Source: Oscillospiraceae bacterium (lineage in GTDB: Bacteria > Bacillota > Clostridia > Oscillospirales > Ruminococcaceae). From it: a stretch of DNA of 11,805 bases. The stretch is taken from assembly GCA_031260615.1 (NCBI GenBank), contig JAISLG010000122.1:1-11805 (forward strand), given 5' to 3'. Numbering within the stretch: the stretch's first letter is position 1; each line of letters starts with the position of its first letter. Shown here one piece after another: positions 6,378-11,012 of the stretch. The position numbers and the translations under genes are program-made. The notes under the pieces were generated by a model. That model was not told the origin of the DNA, made no database searches, and saw only the letters and a list, made by a program, of their open reading frames with translations.

Positions 6378-7085
6378 TTACAGGCTTTGCTTGACCGTAA
6401 CTCCGTCGACTTGGTGTTCCGCGTATTCCTCGATTGTGAAACGGTTAGTTTCGAGTATCTTCCCTTGCAACGCGGTAATATCCCCGATAAGCCGCGATGT
6501 AATATTTTTTAGTTTGTCTTTGTTATCGCGTAAGTCGCCGTTTTCCGTGTCGGGTAATTCGGAGGACGGGATAATCTCGCCGAACCATACATCTGCACCG
6601 ATAACCTTACCCTTTTTGTTACGGCGGTACATCACACACGCAGGCAGTATATCCTTGCCCGCACGCGCCGCGATTAACGCCGTGCCGCTCTTGCCCCGTG
6701 CAATTTTGCCGTCAAACGACCGCTTGCCCTCAGGGAATATTATGAGTATCCGCCCCGATTTAACATCGCTCACTGCCCTGTCGAGAGCCGCGCCATTGTC
6801 GCCGCCCTTCTCCACCGGGAATGCTCCGAGTGCCGTAATCAGCCACTTAAACGGTTTTCCGCCCTCAAATAATTCCTTCTTCGCCATAAAGGAAAATGTA
6901 CCCTTGACAAGCGCGGCAAGTAGCGGCGGGTCAAAGTAATTTTGGTGGTTCGATGCGATTACATAACCGCCGTTCTTTTTCAAGTCGCGGTGACTTAGTT
7001 TTGGGATATTCTCCCGACCGTAAACGCGTATTTTGTACTTTATATTAAAGTATATGCTAAGCAAGAACCGAAAAACAATATACAT
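6378..7085 (-). CDS. plsC: 1-acyl-sn-glycerol-3-phosphate acyltransferase (PlsC family)
   Basis: 235 residues, typical size. The enzyme acylates lysophosphatidic acid to phosphatidic acid at the cytoplasmic membrane, an early phospholipid step. The family's catalytic NHxxxxD motif is NHQNYFD (N46, H47, D52). Motif II is GAFPVEK (87-93) and motif III is FPEGKRS (117-123), followed by ILPACV. The N-terminus has a short hydrophobic stretch (FRFLLSIYF) that may associate with the membrane. Start and upstream cmk stop overlap as TAATG (one shared base), suggesting coupled translation; a GAGGA lies 12 bases upstream. A cmk-plsC pair is common in Firmicutes. Exact acyl donor and position specificity cannot be read from the sequence. 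Confidence 0.94.
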   Translation of the reverse strand: MYIVFRFLLSIYFNIKYKIRVYGRENIPKLSHRDLKKNGGYVIASNHQNYFDPPLLAALVKGTFSFMAKKELFEGGKPFKWLITALGAFPVEKGGDNGAALDRAVSDVKSGRILIIFPEGKRSFDGKIARGKSGTALIAARAGKDILPACVMYRRNKKGKVIGADVWFGEIIPSSELPDTENGDLRDNKDKLKNITSRLIGDITALQGKILETNRFTIEEYAEHQVDGVTVKQSL

Positions 7086-8035
7086 TATTTTGCAGTTTCC
7101 TCTGTTACGTCAGAATTTACAGTTTCCCCCTCGGTTATCGGCTCGCCGTCTGCGTTCTCGCCGTTTTCGCCGTTTTCGCCGTCCGTTTCTTCAACCTTGG
7201 GTTCGGGCGGTTTGTTCGCCAATGCTTGGAGTTCGAGGAGTTCCCGTTCCTTTGCTTTGTTGAAATCGGACAGATACGCGCGCGCCATAACTTCAAGGAT
7301 ATGCGCGGACTGCCCTAACGTGTAAGTTGATGTGTTGAGTACGGAATATCCGCGTGTCGCTCGCGCAATCTCCTCTGTGAGGAGCGGAGCATTTTCACGT
7401 TCGCTGTCGGCTTTGTCGCGCTCGTTAATATCTTTGAGAACTTCGTCAAGCGTAATGTCGGGGTTTTCGGGGAGGAGTTCCTTTAACCGCCGCGCCGCAC
7501 GCACTTCGGGGTTCGCCGTAATAAATATTTTGCAAGGCGCGTCGGGGAACACAACCGTAGAAATGTCACGCCCCTCCATAACCACCGCGTATTTGTCGGC
7601 GTATTCGTGCTCGAAATTGAGTATAAACTCGCGCACGGCAGGCAACTGCGAAATCCTCGACGTCAGTCGGCTTATCTCAGGCGAGTGTATTACTACTTCC
7701 ACGTCCGCACCATTGAGGAAAATGTGTGGGTCTGGTAGCGCACCGATTAAAAATGGATTGTTATTGGATATGATAAACTTGGACTCCAACCGTATATTAG
7801 GGAGTTCCTTTTCGATTTTGGCAATCGCCTCTTCGGTATATTTACCGTATTGTCCCGTGATTGCATCAAATTCGGGTACGACACCCATACACAGGAAATT
7901 ATACGCGACCGCGCGGAAGAGTCCGCCCGTGTCGAGGTATTGAATATCAAGGCGTTTCGATAATTCGCTCGCAAGCGAACTTTTACCCGCACCCGCGGGC
8001 CCATCTATTGCCACGACAAAGTTTTTCATTAACAT
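7085..8035 (-). CDS. cmk: Cytidylate kinase with acidic C-terminal extension
   Basis: Transfers phosphate from ATP to CMP/dCMP, in nucleotide salvage and mRNA turnover. Visible motifs: P-loop GPAGAGKS (12-19), LDTGGLFRAV (34-43, family YxDTGAMYRAx), MEGRDISTVVFPDAP (153-167), FITANPEVRAARR (171-183) and INERDKADSER (203-213). At 316 residues it is about 90 longer than typical Cmk. Part of the excess is a central insert in the CMP-binding region. Part is a tail from about 262 that is rich in Glu, Asp, Asn and Gly and includes a tripled GEN unit (286-294) made by three 9-bp DNA repeats. The first ATG is chosen because AGGTGG inside the end of rnfD lies 6 bases upstream; the ATG two codons on would be too far. 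It is 2 bases after the rnfD stop. Confidence 0.94.
   Translation of the reverse strand: MLMKNFVVAIDGPAGAGKSSLASELSKRLDIQYLDTGGLFRAVAYNFLCMGVVPEFDAITGQYGKYTEEAIAKIEKELPNIRLESKFIISNNNPFLIGALPDPHIFLNGADVEVVIHSPEISRLTSRISQLPAVREFILNFEHEYADKYAVVMEGRDISTVVFPDAPCKIFITANPEVRAARRLKELLPENPDITLDEVLKDINERDKADSERENAPLLTEEIARATRGYSVLNTSTYTLGQSAHILEVMARAYLSDFNKAKERELLELQALANKPPEPKVEETDGENGENGENADGEPITEGETVNSDVTEETAK
7155..7181 (-). repeat. Three 9-bp tandem units in the cmk tail
   Basis: On the plus strand the units are TTCTCGCCG, TTTTCGCCG and TTTTCGCCG. Together they encode Gly-Glu-Asn repeats in the acidic Cmk tail. Copy number could vary between strains without breaking the frame. Confidence 0.85.
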
Positions 8036-8037
8036 AT

Positions 8038-9045
8038 TCAGCCACCTGTTGTTTCCTTATTTGGTTTGGTAGTGGGTTTTATCGGCTTGGTTGCCCCGAA
8101 AACTTTCGGGATACACAGCCTGTCGATATATGGGGTGAGGATATTCATTATGAGTATCGAGAACGACACTCCCTCGGGCATTGACGCGAAATGGCGGATT
8201 ACAAAGGTAATTATGCCGCAACCGATACCGAATATTACTTTGCCCTTTTCCGTGAGAGGGGTTGTAGCGTAGTCAGTCGCCATAAAGAACGCGCCGAGTA
8301 TCAGACCGCCCGATAATACTTCAAAGAGTATCTCATTGCCTTTGAAACCGCTTGCGAACGCGGACATAACCGCAACTGTGCCGATAAACGCAACGGGTGT
8401 GGACAATGATATTATGCGTGTGATAACAAGGAACAATCCGCCGAGTATCAGTGCGGCGGCGCAAGTTTCGCCGAGTACGCCGCCGTGAAATCCGAAGAAT
8501 AAATCGGATATGCCTGTGAGTTGTCCACTTTCCGCGCGTAGTGCAAGTGGTGTCGCGGACGTCATAGCATCGAGTGCGCCGCCCGACGGGGGCAAATCGA
8601 GGGGAGCTTTGAGCGGTGTAATAAAAGTATTCATACGCGCGGTGAACGACAACATCAAGACGATACGCGCGACAATGGCGGGGTTCGCAAAGTTCTGCCC
8701 TATACCGCCGAACATTTGTTTAACGACTACGACTGCGACAAAACTACCGATAACAGCGATATAAAACGGCAATGTGACGGGGAGGTTAAACGCAATCAAC
8801 ACGCCTGTGACCGCCGCCGAGAAATCCCCGACTGTGTTCGGGCGTTTTGCAATTTTCTCGAAACCCCACTCAAAAAATACACACGACAACACGCACACCA
8901 TTGTCAACACAAGGGCGCGTATCCCGAATATATACACTGACGCGGCGAGCGCGGGTGCAAGCGAAATCAGCACCAACGCCATTATCCGCGACGTGGTAGC
9001 AGGGGATTTTATATGCGGCGACGGTTCAACAATATATTTGTTCAT
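8038..9045 (-). CDS. rnfD: RnfD-family electron transport membrane subunit (NqrB/RnfD)
   Basis: 335-residue polytopic membrane protein of the RnfD/NqrB family. In the Rnf complex, RnfD carries a covalently bound FMN and helps couple ferredoxin:NAD+ electron flow to Na+ or H+ pumping. Evidence is the typical start NKYIVEPSPHI, many hydrophobic helices, GGIGQNFANPAIVARIVL (113-130), the flavin-attachment motif DAMTSATPLA (159-168, with T165 the expected FMN-linked residue) and FFMATDYATTPLTEKGK. The C-terminal 20 residues are a Lys/Thr/Pro-rich cytosolic-type tail. None of rnfC, G, E, A or B is adjacent: cmk follows directly, and sigG lies divergently upstream. So this is either a detached member of a split rnf locus or a stand-alone paralogue. 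A sigma-A-like promoter lies 47 bases before the start. Confidence 0.92.
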   Translation of the reverse strand: MNKYIVEPSPHIKSPATTSRIMALVLISLAPALAASVYIFGIRALVLTMVCVLSCVFFEWGFEKIAKRPNTVGDFSAAVTGVLIAFNLPVTLPFYIAVIGSFVAVVVVKQMFGGIGQNFANPAIVARIVLMLSFTARMNTFITPLKAPLDLPPSGGALDAMTSATPLALRAESGQLTGISDLFFGFHGGVLGETCAAALILGGLFLVITRIISLSTPVAFIGTVAVMSAFASGFKGNEILFEVLSGGLILGAFFMATDYATTPLTEKGKVIFGIGCGIITFVIRHFASMPEGVSFSILIMNILTPYIDRLCIPKVFGATKPIKPTTKPNKETTGG

Positions 9046-9091
9046 ACCCTAAATCTATTTTACGGATACTGCAACTAATCTTATTTTGGAT

Positions 9092-9120
9092 AGTTTACCA
9101 CATTTTGTTTTCCTTTTCAA
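9092..9120 (-). promoter_or_regulatory. Sigma-A-type promoter for rnfD-cmk-plsC
   Basis: On the minus strand, TTGAAA (9120-9115) and TAAACT (9097-9092) are separated by 17 bases. The -10 is preceded by TGG, which gives an extended -10 (TGn). It is correctly placed upstream of rnfD, leaving a leader of about 40 bases. No operator or riboswitch fold is obvious in that leader. Confidence 0.6.
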
Positions 9121-9198
9121 CTACCCTTTACCCCCTTTGCGAAATAAATTTTCGAGGAGTATATTTACGCCGAACGAGAGGAATACTAAAAGCACCAT
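9121..9198 (-). CDS. Possible 25-residue hydrophobic small protein
   Basis: A short reading frame on the minus strand between sigG and rnfD, from an ATG at 9198 to a TAG at 9121. It encodes a hydrophobic stretch (MVLLVFLSFGVNILLENLF) then a basic Gly/Lys tail (RKGGKG), the layout of a single-pass small membrane protein. The frame is open back to a TAA seven codons further upstream. The only candidate ribosome binding site is a poor AAGAAA. It is bounded on the downstream side by the rnfD promoter. It could be a real small membrane peptide, a gene remnant, or chance; I lean towards unproven. Confidence 0.25.
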   Translation of the reverse strand: MVLLVFLSFGVNILLENLFRKGGKG

Positions 9199-9264
9199 TG
9201 TTTTCTTGAATTGGCAATTTTAACAATCGTACATACGGACAAACCTTATGCAACAATTTGATTC

Positions 9265-9277
9265 GGAGAGCAGTGTG
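9265..9277 (+). promoter_or_regulatory. Ribosome binding site that decides the sigG start
   Basis: GGAG at 9265-9268, then six bases, then GTG at 9275-9277. This site supports the GTG start over the ATG at 9248, whose upstream sequence (ATACGGACAAACCTT) has no purine-rich Shine-Dalgarno core. Confidence 0.75.
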
Positions 9278-10051
9278 TTTTATAACAAAGTAGAAATCAG
9301 CGGTATATCAACCTCGTCGCTCAAAACGCTGAAAGAGCAAGAAAAACAAGATTTGCTTCACCGTACGAGGGCGGGGGATATGCAAGCGCGTGACGACCTT
9401 ATCAAGGGTAATTTGCGGCTTGTATTGTCTGTTATACAGAAATTTATCGCCCGTGATAACGCGGACGATTTGTTTCAAGTGGGAGTAATCGGACTTATAA
9501 AGGCGGTGGACAATTTTGACACGAGCCTTAACGTGAAGTTCAGCACTTATGCCGTGCCTATGATATTAGGCGAGATTAAACGGTATTTGCGCGACAATGC
9601 GCACGTTCGGGTATCGCGTTCGATACGGGATAACGCATACAAGGCATTACAAGCGCGTGAACGGTTAATGGAAGCCGACCCGCAACGCTCGTCAGAACCG
9701 ACTTATGACGAATTGGCTAAGGAACTCGGCATCTCTCGTGAGGACGTACTGATTGCAATGGAATCGATTGCGGAACCTGTATCGCTATACGAACCCGTAT
9801 ACACGGACGGGGGCGACACAATATATGTTATGGACCAAATCGGCGACAGCAACGACGACAATGTATGGGTGGAAAAAATAGCTCTCAACAACGCATTCAA
9901 ATCGCTGTCCGACCGCGAGAAAAACATATTATCATTACGATACTACGTTGGCAAGACCCAGATTGAAGTGGCGGAGCGGATAGGTATTTCACAGGCACAG
10001 GTATCTCGCTTAGAAAAGACAGCATTAGCAAAAATGCGGCGGAAACTATGA
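9275..10051 (+). CDS. sigG: Sporulation sigma factor SigG (late forespore), GTG start
   Basis: Sigma-70 family factor that directs late forespore transcription during sporulation. The N-terminus NKVEISGISTS matches the SigG hallmark (NKVEICGVDTS in B. subtilis), separating it from SigF. Region 2 has GNLRLVLSVIQKF, DDLFQVGVIGLIKAVDNFD and NVKFSTYAVPMILGEIKRYLRDN. Region 4 ends with the helix-turn-helix TQIEVAERIGISQAQVSRLEK (about 228-248). I chose the GTG at 9275: GGAG (9265-9268) lies 6 bases upstream, and the resulting start MFYNKVEI aligns exactly in length with B. subtilis MSRNKVEI (258 versus 260 residues). The in-frame ATG at 9248 has no ribosome binding site and adds nine unmatched residues. 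The gene stands alone here; I saw no convincing SigF- or SigG-type promoter upstream. Confidence 0.95.
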   Translation: MFYNKVEISGISTSSLKTLKEQEKQDLLHRTRAGDMQARDDLIKGNLRLVLSVIQKFIARDNADDLFQVGVIGLIKAVDNFDTSLNVKFSTYAVPMILGEIKRYLRDNAHVRVSRSIRDNAYKALQARERLMEADPQRSSEPTYDELAKELGISREDVLIAMESIAEPVSLYEPVYTDGGDTIYVMDQIGDSNDDNVWVEKIALNNAFKSLSDREKNILSLRYYVGKTQIEVAERIGISQAQVSRLEKTALAKMRRKL

Positions 10052-10069
10052 CACCATTTATTTTAACAC

Positions 10070-10110
10070 GGCGCGATGTGGACAATCGCGCCCTACACGA
10101 CACTTTTTTT
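10070..10110 (+). terminator. Inverted repeat and T-run after sigG, possible terminator
   Basis: Perfect 8-bp stem GGCGCGAT (10070-10077) / ATCGCGCC (10085-10092) with loop GTGGACA, 18 bases after the sigG stop. A run of seven Ts begins at 10104, 11 bases beyond the stem. That gap is longer than in a classic intrinsic terminator, so efficiency is uncertain. It may instead be a dispersed palindromic element. Confidence 0.45.
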
Positions 10111-10170
10111 GTAATGGTGACGTGTATGTTAATATGTGGTGTTACATCATTCGGTTGGAGCAGTGTTTAG

Positions 10171-10213
10171 CAAACAAACAAAAACAAGCCCCGATAAACA
10201 ATCGAGGTTTGTT
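10171..10213 (-). terminator. Probable intrinsic terminator for the spoVG-side transcript
   Basis: Arms 10183-10195 and 10201-10213 form a 13-bp stem with one mismatch and one wobble and a 5-base loop (AAACA on the plus strand). Read on the minus strand, the stem is followed directly by TTTGTTTGTTTG, a U-rich tract. This orientation would stop transcription arriving from spoVG after it has crossed the whole repeat island. Confidence 0.55.
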
Positions 10214-10318
10214 AGTCATAAGTAATCTCGTTATAAGTAATCGCAACAACGAACCACTCGGAATAAATTTGGTAGCAATCGCAACTTCCAGCCCGTACGG
10301 CGAGTACCGCGACGAGAG

Positions 10319-10332
10319 CCTCGCTGGCGAGG
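10319..10332. repeat. Short hairpin 1 of GC-rich cluster
   Basis: CCTCG (10319-10323) pairs with CGAGG (10328-10332) around a CTGG tetraloop. It is the first of three hairpins packed within about 65 bases. Confidence 0.6.
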
Positions 10333-10333
10333 T

Positions 10334-10356
10334 GCAGGGGGCGCGTAGCCCCCTGC
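10334..10356. repeat. Hairpin 2 of GC-rich cluster, 9-bp perfect stem
   Basis: GCAGGGGGC (10334-10342) pairs perfectly with GCCCCCTGC (10348-10356) around loop GCGTA. There is no T-run on either side, so it is not a standard intrinsic terminator. Confidence 0.8.
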
Positions 10357-10363
10357 TGGGGGT

Positions 10364-10382
10364 TTGGGGGCAAAGCCCCCAA
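10364..10382. repeat. Hairpin 3 of GC-rich cluster, 8-bp perfect stem
   Basis: TTGGGGGC (10364-10371) pairs with GCCCCCAA (10375-10382) around an AAA loop. Its GGGGGC and GCCCCC arms match those of hairpin 2, so the two hairpins could exchange partners. Confidence 0.8.
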
Positions 10383-10430
10383 CGTACTCCAACGTACTCC
10401 AACGTACTCCAACGTACTCCAACGTAACCC
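10381..10430. repeat. Tandem repeat, 10-bp unit AACGTACTCC x 4 plus one variant
   Basis: Four identical head-to-tail copies of AACGTACTCC (10381-10420) and a fifth, AACGTAACCC (10421-10430), with two changes. It starts within the last two bases of hairpin 3. Frames through it on the minus strand give periodic peptides (WSTLEYVGVR), which are a by-product of the repeat. There are no spacers, so it is not CRISPR. Confidence 0.95.
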
Positions 10431-10451
10431 AACCCCTCGCAAGGTCCCACT

Positions 10452-10466
10452 TCGCGCGCAGCGCGA
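10452..10466. repeat. Short GC hairpin
   Basis: TCGCGC (10452-10457) pairs with GCGCGA (10461-10466) around loop GCA. It lies between the tandem repeat and spoVG. Confidence 0.6.
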
Positions 10467-10538
10467 CAAGCAATAAACGTCCTCTTCGTTGCCCCTTGTT
10501 GCCCTTCGTTCTCTTACTGCCCTTTGCCTATTGCTTGT
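10466..10538. repeat. 10-bp perfect inverted repeat just downstream of spoVG
   Basis: ACAAGCAATA (10466-10475) is the reverse complement of TATTGCTTGT (10529-10538), enclosing 53 bases that are purine-rich on the minus strand. The distal arm lies only 4 bases after the spoVG stop. It could close a large stem-loop at the 3' end of the spoVG mRNA or be the terminal repeats of a small element; no duplicated target site is evident. Confidence 0.55.
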
Positions 10539-10542
10539 TACC

Positions 10543-10857
10543 TTAGCATTCGCTGTACACGCCCGTGCGGCTACTGAATGCCGGTTCGGCGTCCGGGTTC
10601 TCTTGCAAGTATATATCATACGCCGCGAATATCCTATCCTCCAACATTTTCCGCGCTTCGGGGTTTATCGGGTGGATTATGTCGCGGAACGTCCCGTTCT
10701 CGTCGCGGCGACTCGGCATAGCAACAAATATTCTGTCCTCTCCTTGCACTAACTTGATGTCGTGAACGGCGAACGAGCCGTCTATTGTAAGGGATACTAC
10801 GGCTTTGAGCCGCCCCTCTTGAAGTATCTTCCGTATCCTTATATCTGTAATTTCCAT
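10543..10857 (-). CDS. spoVG: Septation/sporulation regulator SpoVG
   Basis: 104 residues, normal for SpoVG, a small conserved protein that influences septation and sporulation in Bacillus and binds nucleic acids as a regulator in several Firmicutes. The sequence MEITDIRIRKI...GRLKAVVSLTIDGSFAVHDIKL follows the family closely. The two signature blocks FVAMPSRR (44-51) and FRDIIHPINPEAR (57-69) are intact, followed by a long C-terminal helix. AAGGAG lies 7 bases before the ATG. It is divergent from the amidase gene, sharing a 155-base upstream region, and convergent with sigG across the repeat island. I could not identify a convincing SigH-type promoter, though this gene is SigH-controlled in B. 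subtilis. Confidence 0.95.
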   Translation of the reverse strand: MEITDIRIRKILQEGRLKAVVSLTIDGSFAVHDIKLVQGEDRIFVAMPSRRDENGTFRDIIHPINPEARKMLEDRIFAAYDIYLQENPDAEPAFSSRTGVYSEC

Positions 10858-10959
10858 TCTAACGCTCCTTATATAAAATCGTGTTTTGGGTGTTTACCGT
10901 ATTCAGTTTGAATAACTATATTTTGCCCAATGAAACATAATAATATGCGCGTTTCGGGC

Positions 10960-10989
10960 TTGACGAGATGTGGTATAATATTACATAAT
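10960..10989 (+). promoter_or_regulatory. Likely promoter for the amidase lipoprotein gene
   Basis: Two overlapping readings. TTGACG (10960-10965) is followed after 18 bases by CATAAT (10984-10989). Alternatively, an extended -10 TGGTATAAT (TATAAT at 10974-10979) acts with a poor -35 at 10951-10956. Either places the start site close upstream of the AAGGA ribosome binding site at 11000-11004. Confidence 0.5.
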
Positions 10990-11012
10990 ATATTTATTTA
11001 AGGACTATAAAA

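Larger units (their letters stand above)
10052..10542. other. Gene-free, hairpin- and repeat-rich island between sigG and spoVG
   Basis: About 490 bases between convergent genes with no supportable coding region. In order it holds: an 8-bp perfect inverted repeat after sigG; a minus-strand terminator-like hairpin (10183-10213); two copies of ATAAGTAATC (10218-10227, 10233-10242); a GC-rich set of hairpins (10319-10382); five copies of a 10-bp tandem repeat (10381-10430); another GC hairpin (10452-10466); and a 10-bp long-range inverted repeat (10466-10475 with 10529-10538). Base composition is much more G/C-skewed in 10290-10385 than in the flanking genes. Most of it would lie in the 3' untranslated part of the spoVG transcript. 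Confidence 0.8.

Noticed and set aside
7332-7943. 203-codon plus-strand frame opposite cmk
   Set aside because: Antisense to cmk, Ser/Arg-rich low-information translation, no supporting signals.
10127-10171. 14-codon plus-strand frame starting ATG at 10127
   Set aside because: Too short, poor ribosome binding site, and no resemblance to a known leader peptide.
10337-10370. G-quadruplex candidate from GGGGG runs
   Set aside because: Only three runs of five Gs occur close together on the plus strand, and two of them are better explained as hairpin arms.
10381-10430. CRISPR-like tandem array
   Set aside because: Units are 10 bp and directly adjacent with no spacers, and no cas genes are nearby.
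10142-10619. Several overlapping minus- and plus-strand frames through the tandem repeat, with periodic peptides such as WSTLEYVGVR
   Set aside because: Open frames arise in more than one phase because the 10-bp repeat lacks stops. There is no ribosome binding site, no family resemblance, and they overlap each other and spoVG.
10861-10960. SigH-type promoter for spoVG
   Set aside because: A GAAT core is present on the minus strand (within AACTGAATAC), but no matching -35 (AGGA-type) lies at proper spacing.
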